In this document: piece by piece, positions 6,319 to 14,545 of the stretch
Layout of the letters: the number at the start of each line of letters is the position of its first letter
How positions within the stretch are numbered: the first letter of the stretch is position 1
Source of the DNA: Streptomyces cyaneus
GTDB taxonomy: Bacteria; Actinomycetota; Actinomycetes; Streptomycetales; Streptomycetaceae
Direction of reading: 5' to 3'
Assembly: GCF_004028635.1 (NCBI RefSeq)
Contig: NZ_RQJW01000012.1
Coordinates: forward strand, 186,001 to 250,000
DNA: 64,000 bases
Position numbers and translations under genes: made by a program
Notes under the pieces: model-generated
The model's database searches: none
Seen by the model: the letters and a program-made list of their open reading frames with translations, nothing else
Told to the model about the DNA's origin: nothing

Positions 6319-7890
6319 TCACGCGTCGTCGTTCAGGCGGACTCCGTTGACGGCGGTGTCGAAGATCGGCCGGTACTCGTGCCATTGCTCGTCCGGCGCG
6401 GAGAGGTAGATGACGTACTGGGTGCCGTCGGCTCTCGCGAAGGCGAGCTCCGCCGCTCGGTACTTGCGGGCCCTGCCGTCGAAGGTGAACTCCCAGTACC
6501 CGGCAGGCTGTCCCCGGAAGGTCGTCTCGGCCATCCTCACGCGTTCATAGCCGGGGTTGTCGCGGGCGGTCTGTTCCTCTTCCGTCTCACGCCAGTGCTG
6601 CAGTGGATCGGTGCCCGCGAACTCGACGACGTTGACCCTCAGGCCCACCAGGCCCGACGGGTCTATGTAGCCGACCTCACCGCCGGGCAACGTCTTGCGG
6701 GTCCAGCCGTCTCGCACGGGCACGGAGATGCCGGTGTCCGGGTTCTCGAGGTGGTACCCGGCGGGCACCGGCGGCACGGTGGGACTGGGACTGGGGCTGG
6801 GGCTGGTGGTCGGGGAGGGAGTGGACGCCTCGGAGCCGGACGTGTGCTTACTCGGCCCATCGGCGCCGGCCTTGAGCCACCACAGTGCGCCGCCCGCCAG
6901 ACAGGCGGCGAGGGTCACCGCCAGGACCGACCGGACCACCGTACGGCGGCGGTTGCCCTTGTCTTTGCCCTTCCCGCCAGGAGGCGTGAGGTCCTCTGCG
7001 CGGTCCGGGCGCGTGGGTGAATCGAGGCGGGCGGTTCGGGTGCCGGTCACCTCGTCCAGGCGGCGTTCGACCTCGTGTACGTCCATCCGCTGTTCGGGAT
7101 CCTTGACGAGCAGACCCTCGATCACCGGGGTCAGTTCGCCGGCCCTGCGCGAGGGCTCGTACGGATCGGTGGCGATGGCGTACGCGGTCTCGATCGGGGT
7201 GGCGCGGCGGAACGGGTCCTGCCCCTCGACGGCCTGGTACAGCGTCGCCCCCAGGGCCCACAGATCACTGGCGGGACCGGTCTCGGGATGCGCGCCCCTG
7301 AGCCGCTCGGGCGCCAGGTAGCAGATGGAGCCGATCAACTCGCCGGGCTTGGTCAGCGAGGACGTCCCCGACTCCATGGCGATCCCGAAGTCGGTGAGGA
7401 CGATCCGCCCGTCGTCACCGAGCAGAACGTTGGCGGGTTTGACGTCCCGGTGCAGGACCCCGGCGTCGTGGGCGGCGCGCAGGGCGGCGGCCATGGCACG
7501 GCCGATCCGGGCGGCTTCCTCGGGTGGCAGTGCGCCTCGGCGCTTCAGGACGTCGCTCAGTGTGACCGAGGGGACGTACTCCATGACGATGCACGGCAGG
7601 CCCTCGTCATCGACGACGTCGTGCACCACGATCACGTTGGGGTGGGTGATCCGGGCTGCGCTGCGGGCCTCGCGGCGAGTGCGCTCGTAGAGCGTGCGGA
7701 CCTCGTCGTCCTGCAGGTGCGGCGGGATGCGCAGCTTCTTCACGGCGACGTGGCGGCCGAGCAGTTTGTCCTCGGCACGCCAGACGGTTCCCATACCGCC
7801 GCTGCCCACCCGCTCCACCAGCAGGTACCTGCCGGCGACGAGCCGCCCGAGATCGGACACCGCGAGACCGTCCCCTTGTCTGCTTCCCAT
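6319..7890 (-). CDS. Membrane Ser/Thr protein kinase (PknB-like)
   Basis: A 523-residue protein. The start at 7890 follows GGAG at six bases. Residues about 17-275 form a Hanks-type kinase. The Gly-rich loop is VGSGGMGTVWRAED, the ATP-anchoring Lys is in VAVKKL, the catalytic loop is HRDVKPANVLL, and DFG and CYLAPERL follow. One transmembrane helix (VVRSVLAVTLAACLAGGALWW) is at about 325-347, then a Ser/Pro/Thr-rich linker and an extracellular domain of about 150 residues (YHLENPDTGISVPVRDGW...). No PASTA repeats are present, so the sensor domain is of another type. The neighbour is the HtrA gene, but a 340-bp gap suggests separate transcription. Confidence 0.92.
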   Translation of the reverse strand: MGSRQGDGLAVSDLGRLVAGRYLLVERVGSGGMGTVWRAEDKLLGRHVAVKKLRIPPHLQDDEVRTLYERTRREARSAARITHPNVIVVHDVVDDEGLPCIVMEYVPSVTLSDVLKRRGALPPEEAARIGRAMAAALRAAHDAGVLHRDVKPANVLLGDDGRIVLTDFGIAMESGTSSLTKPGELIGSICYLAPERLRGAHPETGPASDLWALGATLYQAVEGQDPFRRATPIETAYAIATDPYEPSRRAGELTPVIEGLLVKDPEQRMDVHEVERRLDEVTGTRTARLDSPTRPDRAEDLTPPGGKGKDKGNRRRTVVRSVLAVTLAACLAGGALWWLKAGADGPSKHTSGSEASTPSPTTSPSPSPSPTVPPVPAGYHLENPDTGISVPVRDGWTRKTLPGGEVGYIDPSGLVGLRVNVVEFAGTDPLQHWRETEEEQTARDNPGYERVRMAETTFRGQPAGYWEFTFDGRARKYRAAELAFARADGTQYVIYLSAPDEQWHEYRPIFDTAVNGVRLNDDA

Positions 7891-8229
7891 TCGCGGCTCC
7901 GCTTCCCATTCGCGAACAGTCGAGGTCGAGAAGGCACGATAGCCCATCCGAACGTATGGACACGGTCGCCTTCCGACGGCAACTCCCCGCGCGCGCAGCG
8001 CGATCCACAGCCCGGCGAGCGGTTCCCTGGCCGTCCACCCATGCCGTCGCCTCAGCGAACGACAGTGCGACAGGGCGCCCTCCCGGCGGGGAGGACGCGG
8101 GTGCGTGGGTCCTGGTTCCCGCTTCTCCCGAAGGCGCCCGCCTCTTCCCGCGGCGAGGGCGACAACGGACACGCGCGCGTGACGTCGACTCTGGTCGGAG
8201 CCGGACGTACGCGCGCGTGGCCGATTGCG
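7891..8229. other. Intergenic region upstream of the kinase
   Basis: This 339-bp spacer separates the stop of the htrA-like gene from the kinase start and must hold the kinase promoter. I recognise no consensus promoter. It carries two copies of ACGCGCGCGTG (8171 and 8209), part of a local cluster of that word. Confidence 0.4.
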
Positions 8230-9789
8230 TCAGCTGTCGCCCGTGCGGGCGCCCAGGGTGAGTTCGACCGTGTGGGACTGGCCGCCGCGTTCGTAGGTGA
8301 TCGTGACCTTGTCGCCGGGCTTGTGGGTCCAGATCTCGCCGATCAGGGTGGGGCCGGAGTCGATCACCCTGTCGTCGAGCTTGGTGATGACATCGCCCGG
8401 CTTGAGGCCGGCCTTGGCGGCGGGGCCGCCCGCCTCGACCGCGTCCGAGCCGCTGGCGCCCTGCTCGGTGATCTTGGCGCCGCCGGTGGTGTCCTCCAGG
8501 GAGACGGAGGCGCCGATCTTGGCGTACACCGGCTTGCCGGTCTTGATCAGCTGCTTGGCGACGTACTGGGCCTGGTTGATCGGGATGGCGAAGCCGAGGC
8601 CGATCGAGCCGGACTGGCTGGTGCCGCCCAAGCCGTTGGCGGCGGACTGGATGGCGGAATTGATGCCGATGACGTTGCCCTGCGCGTCCAGCAGCGGGCC
8701 GCCGGAGTTGCCGGGGTTGATCGAGGCGTCCGTCTGCAGGGCGCTCATGTAGGAGGCGTTGCTGCCGGTGCCGTCGCTGGAGGCCACGGGGCGGTTCTTG
8801 GCGCTGATGATGCCCGTGGTGACCGTGTTGGAGAGGCCGAAGGGGGCGCCGATCGCGATCGTCGAGTCGCCGACCGCCACATCGTCGGAGTTGCCCAGCG
8901 TCAGCGGCTTGAGGTCCGACGGGGCGTTCTTGAGCTTGATGACCGCCACGTCGTAGCCCTGCGCGTGGCCGACGACCTCGGCGTCGTACTTCTTGCCGTT
9001 CGGGAAGGTCGCCGTGAGCTTGCCGCCGTCCACCGCGTCGGCCACCACGTGGTTGTTGGTGACGATGTGGCCCTCGGTGTCGAAGACGAAGCCGGTGCCG
9101 GTGCCGCCCTCGCCGCTGCTGCTCTCGGCCTCGATGGTGACGGTGCTCGGCAGCGCCCTGGCGGTCACGGACGCGACCGTGCCCGGGTCGCGCTTGATGT
9201 CGCCACCGCTGTCGGCGGCGGAGACGGTCGTCGAGGAGCTGTTGTCGTCGTTCTTGGCCAGGGTGTAGCCGAGGCCGCCGCCCAGGCCGCCCGCGACCAG
9301 CGCGGCGATGAGGACCGCGGCGAGCAGCCCGCCGCGTCCCCGGTCGGACTTCGGCGCCGGCTGCTGGTAACTGGCACCCCAGCCGAAGCCCGCACCACCA
9401 CCGGAACCCGCACCCGCACCGGCACCGGCACCGGCACCGGCACCACCTGCGGCGACACCGCTGTCGGCGTACGGCGACGTGGGCGGCGGCGGAGGCGGCC
9501 AGGAGGCGTCGGGGGCCGAGCCCTGGGAGGCGGGCGGCTGGGCTCCGTTCGAGGCGGCCGGGGCGGCGGGCGGCTGAGCACCGTTCGCGCCCGCGTCGGT
9601 GGCGTACGGCTGCGTGCCGTTCGAGTTCGCCGGGGCGCCGTTCGGCACCGGGGGGAGCGGGGTGGTCGGGGCGGCATCGCCCTCGGGAGCCGGGCGCTCC
9701 TGGGATGCCGGAGCAGCAGGAGCATCCACCGGCACGGGAGGTGCGGACGGGGCCGGGGGTACCGCGGCGCCCTCGTTCTCGGTGCTCAC
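8230..9789 (-). CDS. HtrA/DegP-like membrane-anchored serine protease with PDZ domain
   Basis: A 519-residue protein starting at GTG 9789 behind GAGGAGAGAAGCT. Residues 1-145 are a Pro/Ala/Gly/Asn-rich cytoplasmic region with a GAGAGAG tract. A transmembrane helix (GLLAAVLIAALVAGGLGGGLGY) follows at about 150-172. The trypsin-like domain has the full triad: His in TNNHVVAD, Asp in YDVAVIKL, Ser in INPGNSGGPLL. A C-terminal PDZ domain (about 415-510) holds GPAAKAGLKPGDVITKLDDRVI. Family members degrade or refold misfolded extracytoplasmic proteins. The leftward kinase gene and the divergent phosphodiesterase gene are probably separate units. Confidence 0.93.
   Translation of the reverse strand: MSTENEGAAVPPAPSAPPVPVDAPAAPASQERPAPEGDAAPTTPLPPVPNGAPANSNGTQPYATDAGANGAQPPAAPAASNGAQPPASQGSAPDASWPPPPPPTSPYADSGVAAGGAGAGAGAGAGAGSGGGAGFGWGASYQQPAPKSDRGRGGLLAAVLIAALVAGGLGGGLGYTLAKNDDNSSSTTVSAADSGGDIKRDPGTVASVTARALPSTVTIEAESSSGEGGTGTGFVFDTEGHIVTNNHVVADAVDGGKLTATFPNGKKYDAEVVGHAQGYDVAVIKLKNAPSDLKPLTLGNSDDVAVGDSTIAIGAPFGLSNTVTTGIISAKNRPVASSDGTGSNASYMSALQTDASINPGNSGGPLLDAQGNVIGINSAIQSAANGLGGTSQSGSIGLGFAIPINQAQYVAKQLIKTGKPVYAKIGASVSLEDTTGGAKITEQGASGSDAVEAGGPAAKAGLKPGDVITKLDDRVIDSGPTLIGEIWTHKPGDKVTITYERGGQSHTVELTLGARTGDS
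9407..9447. repeat. GGCACC hexanucleotide microsatellite in htrA-like gene
   Basis: Six to seven consecutive hexamers encode the Gly-Ala tract of the cytoplasmic linker. It is a likely site of length variation between strains. Confidence 0.8.
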
Positions 9790-10065
9790 AGCTTCTCTCC
9801 TCGATCCACGGCTGTAGTTTTCGGTCGCACTCGGTCACGCCCGTTCACGCTGGCAGTACTTGTCGGCGGTCGGTGCGCTTCAGCTGTGCATGTCTTTTTG
9901 TATGCCGTCAGCTTTTCCCACGGGCCGTCAGAGCACCATAAGCGGTGGCTGTGGGTCCACGGCCATTCTTTATATAGGGCATGTGTGACTGAACAGGCGC
10001 AATCCCAGCACCTTCGAGACTGCTCCGGCCGCACGTCTACCCGCCTGCGGTGGGACCATGACGCG
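9790..10065. promoter_or_regulatory. Divergent promoter region between htrA-like and phosphodiesterase genes
   Basis: A 276-bp spacer unusually AT-rich in places. TTTATATAGGG at about 9971-9981 is the clearest -10-like element of the window and could serve the rightward gene; on the other strand it reads TATAAAG. Confidence 0.4.
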
Positions 10066-10893
10066 GTGACCCAAGCACGGCAGCAGCAGATCCAAGTCGT
10101 CGCCCATCGCGGAGCCTCCGAAGACGCTCCCGAGCACACCCTGGCCGCGTACAAGAAGGCGATCGAGGACGGTGCGGACGCCCTCGAGTGCGATGTACGT
10201 CTCACCGCGGACGGCCATCTCGTCTGTGTCCACGACCGCCGCGTCAACCGTACGTCCAACGGCCGCGGCGCGGTCTCGGCCCTGGAGCTCGCCGAGCTCG
10301 CCGCCCTGGACTTCGGCTCCCGCAAGAACCGCGACTCATGGAAGAACCGGGCCGAGGAGCCCGACTGGGAGTTCCGGCCGGAGGACCCCGAGGACACCTC
10401 CGTCCTCACCCTGGAGCGGCTGCTGGAGCTCGTCGCGGACGCGGGGCGACGGGTGGAAATGGCGATCGAGACCAAGCACCCGACCCGGTGGGCGGGGCAG
10501 GTCGAGGAGCGGCTGCTGGTCCTGCTGAAGCGGTTCGGGCTCGACGCGCCCGCCTCCGCCGACGAGTCCCCGGTGCGGGTCATGAGCTTCTCGGCGCGCT
10601 CGCTGCATCGCGTGCGTGCCGCCTCGCCGACGCTGCCGACCGTCTATCTGATGCAGTTCGTCTCGCCCAGGCTGCGGGACGGACGGCTGCCCGCGGGTGT
10701 CCACATCGCCGGTCCCTCGATCCGGATCGTGCGCAGTCACCCGGCGTATGTGGAGCGCCTGAAGAAGGCCGGCCACCAGGTGCACGTCTGGACCGTGAAC
10801 GAGCCCCAGGACGTCGACCTCTGCGCCGAACTGGGCGTCGACGCCATCATCACCAACCGCCCCCGCGCGGTGCTGCGCCAGCTCGGCCGCTGA
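10066..10893 (+). CDS. Glycerophosphodiester phosphodiesterase
   Basis: A 275-residue protein starting at GTG 10066. An earlier in-frame GTG at 9983 is possible, but the intervening residues are not family-like. The GDPD TIM barrel starts immediately: VVAHRGASEDAPEHTLAAYKKAI with catalytic HRG, then ALECDVRLTADGHLVCVHD with the metal-binding Glu and Asp and the second His. It also has MAIETKHP and ends VHVWTVNEPQDVDLCAELGVDAIITNRP. It hydrolyses deacylated phospholipid headgroup diesters to glycerol-3-phosphate and an alcohol. There is no signal peptide, so it is probably cytosolic. It is transcribed divergently from the htrA-like gene. Confidence 0.92.
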   Translation: MTQARQQQIQVVAHRGASEDAPEHTLAAYKKAIEDGADALECDVRLTADGHLVCVHDRRVNRTSNGRGAVSALELAELAALDFGSRKNRDSWKNRAEEPDWEFRPEDPEDTSVLTLERLLELVADAGRRVEMAIETKHPTRWAGQVEERLLVLLKRFGLDAPASADESPVRVMSFSARSLHRVRAASPTLPTVYLMQFVSPRLRDGRLPAGVHIAGPSIRIVRSHPAYVERLKKAGHQVHVWTVNEPQDVDLCAELGVDAIITNRPRAVLRQLGR

Positions 10894-11226
10894 CACGCGC
10901 GCGTGGCCGACATACGGCCCGCCATGCGGCCGACGCACGGCCAAAGCAAACGGCCGAACCAAGTGGCCTCCGCAAACCGCACACCCGGAAACCACTAAAA
11001 CCTCATCAACCCCTGCGCAACCTCTTGACCCCACAGCCCCTTCAGCCCCATCCTCCACTCTCGGTCACACCGTCGAATTCCAGCCATCTCGATTACAGGG
11101 AGTGCTCCGGCGCGTTCGGTCCGTATTCGATCGTTGCGAGTGCGTCACCGGACCTTGATTGGCCGGTTTCCGGTACAGGCCAATGGGGCATCCACACCGT
11201 GGCGTGGGGCAAAGGAGGTCTCGGGG
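10894..11226. other. Intergenic region with inverted repeat upstream of the HATPase gene
   Basis: A 333-bp spacer. ATTGGCC (11158-11164) and GGCCAAT (11178-11184) form an inverted repeat about 30 bp before the ribosome site of the next gene and may be an operator or leader hairpin. No ORF with coding character is seen. Confidence 0.4.
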
Positions 11227-11778
11227 GTGGCGTTGGTGGTGGCACAGGAGGTGCCCACGTCGTCGAGCATGGCCGTACCCCATGGCCCTGCGGGCGTGGG
11301 GGAAGCGAGACACCGTATGCGCTCTCAGTTGCGCAGGGGCGGCGTGGCGGAATCGGTCATCGACGATGCCGTACTGATTCTTTCCGAACTCTTGAGCAAC
11401 GCCTGCAAACACGGCCGGCCGCTCGGTGACGCACTGTCCGGGGACGGTGACGTCCGGGCCGCATGGCGCGTGGACGCGAGCGGCAGGCTCACCGTGGAGG
11501 TGACGGACGGCGGCGGGCCCACCCGCCCTGCTCCGGCCACGCCCTCGGTCACCGCGCACGGCGGCCGTGGGCTGAACATCATCACCGCTCTCGCCGACGA
11601 CTGGGGTGTACGCGACGACGCCCGGGGCGAGGTCACGGTCTGGGTCATAGTCCACGACGACGTTCATGATCCGGATGCCGGGCACCGCCGCCATGACTTC
11701 GCTACGCGCGTCGCAGCGCCGGCGGTGGGCGCGATATCCGGCCTCGACTTCGCCGACGCCTTCGACGACCTGGACTGA
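11227..11778 (+). CDS. HATPase_c_2 regulatory ATP-binding protein (RsbW/anti-sigma-like)
   Basis: A 183-residue protein. The GTG at 11227 sits eight bases after AAAGGAGGT, a near-perfect ribosome site; an upstream GTG at 11134 is in frame but lacks one. Residues about 20-130 form a GHKL ATPase fold: DDAVLILSELLSNACKHG (N box) and VEVTDGGGPTRP (G1 box), then HGGRGLNIITALADDWGV (G2 box). Such proteins in Streptomyces bind and inactivate sigma factors or phosphorylate anti-anti-sigma proteins. The last 40 residues are acidic and unique (GLDFADAFDDLD). No partner sigma factor or antagonist lies next to it. Confidence 0.85.
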   Translation: MALVVAQEVPTSSSMAVPHGPAGVGEARHRMRSQLRRGGVAESVIDDAVLILSELLSNACKHGRPLGDALSGDGDVRAAWRVDASGRLTVEVTDGGGPTRPAPATPSVTAHGGRGLNIITALADDWGVRDDARGEVTVWVIVHDDVHDPDAGHRRHDFATRVAAPAVGAISGLDFADAFDDLD

Positions 11779-11844
11779 AACTCCGACGAACGGCTCGAAG
11801 CACCGGTCCGGCCGAAGCTCCGCTTCCCGGCACGACGCGGTGGG

Positions 11845-11853
11845 TTGTCCACA
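11845..11853 (+). other. Isolated consensus DnaA box
   Basis: TTGTCCACA matches the Streptomyces DnaA-box consensus exactly and lies in the 149-bp spacer before the SEC-C gene. A single box may be chance, but other groups occur at 32.6 and 43.6 kb. Confidence 0.4.
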
Positions 11854-11927
11854 GGCTCCCGTCACGCATGGCATGAACGGCTAGGCTCGCGCCGTACGAG
11901 ACGAGCCGTAACCGGGAGACACCCACG

Positions 11928-12917
11928 ATGGCCAAGAAGCGACCCCAGACCAAGGCCAAGCGCCCGCAGCTCAGCGACGAGGCCCGCGCCGCAGGCGCTG
12001 ATGGACAGGTTCCGGTCGTCGGCGCACGCGAGCCCTGTCCCTGCGGCAGCGGCCGGCGCTACAAGGCCTGCCACGGCCGGGCCGCCGCGCAGGCGGTGAC
12101 CGAGCTGGTGCACCGCCCGTTCGAGGGCCTGCCGGGCGAGTGCGACTGGGTGGCGCTGCGCGAACTGGTGCCGGCCGCCACGGTCGAGCTGCACCTGAAG
12201 GGCGGCCTCCCCGAGGGCGTCCCGTCCGTCACCCTGGCCACCGTCCTGCCGATGGCCTGGCCGGCGCTGCGCCGAGACGACGGCTCGGTCCTGCTCGGCC
12301 TGCAGAACGACACGGCCTCGGGCGACATCAGCCGCGACCTCGCCGACACTCTCCAGCAGGCCCTGACCGCACAGCCCGGCACCCCGGTCCAGGGCCGCCG
12401 TGCCCCGGCCGACGGTCCGCGACTGCAGGATCTGCTCGACCCCGAAGGCACGTTCGAGCCAGTTGTGCACCCCGGCTTCGAGTTCTGGGTCCCGGACGCG
12501 GAGAACGCCACTCCGGAGGTGACCGCCTCCCTGGAGCGGGCCAACGCCGCGGCCATCCCGACCGTGCGGCTGACCGGCGTGGACGCCGCCTACTGGTGCG
12601 AGACGCCGGACAAGAACCACCTGCGCTGGGTCATGCCGCACCCCGAGGAGCAGCTTCTGGACGCTCTCGCGCGGCTGCACGCGGCAGGGAAGTCGAACCT
12701 CGGCGAGGGCACCCGTCTCGTGGGCTCCTTCCGCGCTCACGGCCTCACCGTGCCGGTCTGGGACCTGCCGAGCGGCGTCGGCGCGGAGGACGTGGAGAAG
12801 CCGGCGGCGGAGTTCGCCGAGCGCCTCGCCGCGGCCCTGGCCACGGACGCTCCGCTCACGCCGGACGAGCGTCGCGCGCGTGGCGGCCTGACCAACCGGC
12901 AGGTCACGCTCAGCTGA
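11928..12917 (+). CDS. SEC-C motif, DUF5926 family protein
   Basis: A 329-residue protein. The N-terminus is basic (MAKKRPQTKAKRPQL) and is followed at about 36-50 by a zinc-binding SEC-C motif, PCPCGSGRRYKACHG, with its C-x-C and C-H ligands. The rest is a single domain conserved across actinobacteria and annotated DUF5926, with no known activity. A SEC-C motif suggests contact with the translocase, ribosome or another nucleic-acid machine, as in SecA, but that is inference. It is monocistronic, closed by a perfect palindromic terminator. Confidence 0.88.
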   Translation: MAKKRPQTKAKRPQLSDEARAAGADGQVPVVGAREPCPCGSGRRYKACHGRAAAQAVTELVHRPFEGLPGECDWVALRELVPAATVELHLKGGLPEGVPSVTLATVLPMAWPALRRDDGSVLLGLQNDTASGDISRDLADTLQQALTAQPGTPVQGRRAPADGPRLQDLLDPEGTFEPVVHPGFEFWVPDAENATPEVTASLERANAAAIPTVRLTGVDAAYWCETPDKNHLRWVMPHPEEQLLDALARLHAAGKSNLGEGTRLVGSFRAHGLTVPVWDLPSGVGAEDVEKPAAEFAERLAAALATDAPLTPDERRARGGLTNRQVTLS

Positions 12918-12935
12918 CGAGCACTGCGGAGATCG

Positions 12936-12965
12936 GGTTCGGCTGAACGGCCGTTCAGCCGAACC
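12936..12965. terminator. Perfect 30-bp palindrome, terminator
   Basis: GGTTCGGCTGAACGG is followed directly by its exact reverse complement, 19 bp after the SEC-C gene stop. A 13-bp stem with a short loop is expected. No U-run follows. Confidence 0.75.
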
Positions 12966-13045
12966 GGTCCGCCCGGGAGGGGTGAATCCGATCACAACTC
13001 CCCTGCGGAGCAAGGGAATCCGTGACTGGAAAGCCCGGATCGAAT

Positions 13046-13073
13046 TTGCGAACCGCCGATCTCTTGTTACCGT
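13046..13073 (+). promoter_or_regulatory. Predicted sigma-70 type promoter of candidate sRNA
   Basis: TTGCGA (13046-13051), a 16-bp spacer and TACCGT (13068-13073) fit a HrdB-type promoter. The expected start is about 13080, immediately before the hairpin at 13082. Confidence 0.5.
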
Positions 13074-13079
13074 TCCATT

Positions 13080-13130
13080 AGCCCGGTTGCTGGTGCATCC
13101 CCCGTCGCCAGCAACCGGGTCTTTCCATGT
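13080..13130 (+). ncRNA. Candidate small RNA with C-rich loop
   Basis: A perfect 12-bp stem, CCCGGTTGCTGG with CCAGCAACCGGG (13082-13093 and 13108-13119), carries a 14-nt loop, TGCATCCCCCGTCG. A promoter-like sequence puts the transcription start at the base of the hairpin. A loop of five cytosines flanked by unpaired bases suits pairing with G-rich ribosome-binding sites, as described for the actinobacterial 6C RNA. I see only one such hairpin, not the two of the 6C family. The same structure could instead terminate the leftward gene ending at 13161. The 3' end is uncertain. Confidence 0.5.
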
Positions 13131-13160
13131 GCGCACTCCTTTACGGAATGACGCCGGCTG

Positions 13161-13829
13161 TCAACCGCCCGTAGGTTCCCCGGAATTGCCCGGTGAGGAG
13201 TTGCTCGCGGAGCGCAGCAGCAGCGGTCCCCTCCCGGCCCGGGACGCGAACTCCGCGACCGCCGTGTAGGCGTCCAGGTTCCCCCGAGTGCGCTCCCGGG
13301 GCGTCTCGCACGTCCCCGGCTCGTCCTCGGCGCCTCCGGCGCAGCGCATCTGCACCGTGCGTCCACCGGGCCCCATGAGACTCAGTACGGAGTCCAGCGC
13401 GCCGCCGGTGGCATTGCGGAAGTAGGTGCGCGCCCAGGTCTCGTCCCCCTGCGTGAGGACGCAGGTCTGCGCCTCGACGCCCTCGGGGGAGGTGAGTTCC
13501 GGACCGCAGCGGGCGGCGGTGGCAAGGCCCAGGCCGAGCAGCAGCGACGAGTCGGCGAGCCCGGCGGAGGGCGCCTTGGCGTCGGCGGGGCGGGAGGGAC
13601 GTACGGCACCGTCCCTCGGAGCACGGGGGGAGGGCCGTGCGGCCTTGTGCGCGGACGTGCGTTCGGCGGCCCGGCTCGCGTCGACGACCTGGCCGGCGGC
13701 CGCCCAGGCCAGCGGCAGGGCGACCGCCGCCGCCGCGACGGACGCGAAGGCGATCAGTCGGACTCTTCTGCGATTCGGCCCGCGGCGATGCGACGACGGT
13801 GCCCTATTTCCCCTGTTTTGACGCGGCAT
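13161..13829 (-). CDS. Membrane-anchored hypothetical protein
   Basis: A 222-residue protein; a GTG at 13850 would add seven residues, and neither start has a strong ribosome site. A basic N-terminus (MPRQNRGNRAPSSHRRG, then RRRVR) precedes a hydrophobic segment, LIAFASVAAAAVALPLAWAAAG (about 26-47), acting as signal anchor. An Ala/Arg/Pro-rich linker follows. The extracellular part has four cysteines (CGPEL, QTCVL, MRCAGG, GTCET) that could form two disulfides. The C-terminus is Ser/Gly/Asn-rich. No family recognised. It lies 36 bp downstream of the leftward prim-pol gene and may be co-transcribed with it. Confidence 0.7.
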   Translation of the reverse strand: MPRQNRGNRAPSSHRRGPNRRRVRLIAFASVAAAAVALPLAWAAAGQVVDASRAAERTSAHKAARPSPRAPRDGAVRPSRPADAKAPSAGLADSSLLLGLGLATAARCGPELTSPEGVEAQTCVLTQGDETWARTYFRNATGGALDSVLSLMGPGGRTVQMRCAGGAEDEPGTCETPRERTRGNLDAYTAVAEFASRAGRGPLLLRSASNSSPGNSGEPTGG

Positions 13830-13885
13830 ATAGCGGAAGATAACGACCACACACGCGTGCGCTGACCCACGCGCGCCGGACAGCC

Positions 13886-14545
13886 CTACAACTCGGGCGC
13901 GCTCACACCCGTACGAGTGAGGGCCTCAACCACGGCATCCACCACGGCCTGAACGTCCGGCACCCACGGGGAGGCCGAGCCGGGCAGCGGGGCGCGCTGC
14001 CAGCTGATGGGGCCCTGGCCCGTCTCGGACGGGGGCAGGGCGATGTAGCCGCCCTCGCCGTGGAAGCGGAGGGAGCCGGGGACGAAGTCCTTGGCGTAGA
14101 GCAGTTCGCCCAGTTGCTCCATGGAGTACGGCTTCACCAGGATCGCCCAGCGGGCGGGCGAGGCGACGACCGGGCCGAGGCGCATGCCCATGCGGTCGAG
14201 TGCGGTGAGTGCGTGGGCGGCCGGCAGGGCGGGGAGGCTGACCGCGCAGGGTGCCGTGCCGCCGGTGGCGAGGATGATCGGCGCCGTGGGCCGGTTGGCC
14301 CACCACCAGCGCACCATGCGCTCGTCGGTGGTGGCCGCAAGGAGGCCGGGGTCGAAGGGGTGGGCGCCGGGCACCGTGCACTCCGGGTCGGGGCAGCCGC
14401 AGCGGGAGTGCCCCTGCGGGTGTGTCGTCACGCCTGGGAGTACCGGCCAGCGCCATTCCGTCGCGAAGGTCAGGGCCGCGCTGATCAGTTCAGGCCTCCC
14501 GTCGCTACGCAGGAGCCTGCGTCGCCTTCCGAGGATCTCGCGCAT
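13886..14545 (-). CDS. Degenerate prim-pol domain protein
   Basis: A 219-residue protein, ATG at 14545 behind AAGGAACGAGCGCTC. Its outline follows the N-terminal prim-pol domain: ALTFATEWRWPVLPGV, a Cys/His cluster (CGCPDPECTVPGAHPFDP), WWANRPTAPIILATGG, and a late GEGGYIALPPS. Where active relatives, including the protein at 3610, have I-D-L-D, this one reads APCAVSLPAL with no acidic residue. The S-G-G-R-H motif is also absent. It is therefore probably not a polymerase and may act as a nucleotide- or DNA-binding remnant. Streptomycetes conserve such proteins. It is divergent from the phosphatase gene across a 520-bp gap. Confidence 0.75.
   Translation of the reverse strand: MREILGRRRRLLRSDGRPELISAALTFATEWRWPVLPGVTTHPQGHSRCGCPDPECTVPGAHPFDPGLLAATTDERMVRWWWANRPTAPIILATGGTAPCAVSLPALPAAHALTALDRMGMRLGPVVASPARWAILVKPYSMEQLGELLYAKDFVPGSLRFHGEGGYIALPPSETGQGPISWQRAPLPGSASPWVPDVQAVVDAVVEALTRTGVSAPEL

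Noticed and set aside
7075..10893. A 1272-codon open frame on the plus strand
   Set aside because: It runs antisense through the kinase and protease genes; only its final part from 10066 (the phosphodiesterase) has family motifs. Long antisense frames are expected in such GC-rich coding DNA.
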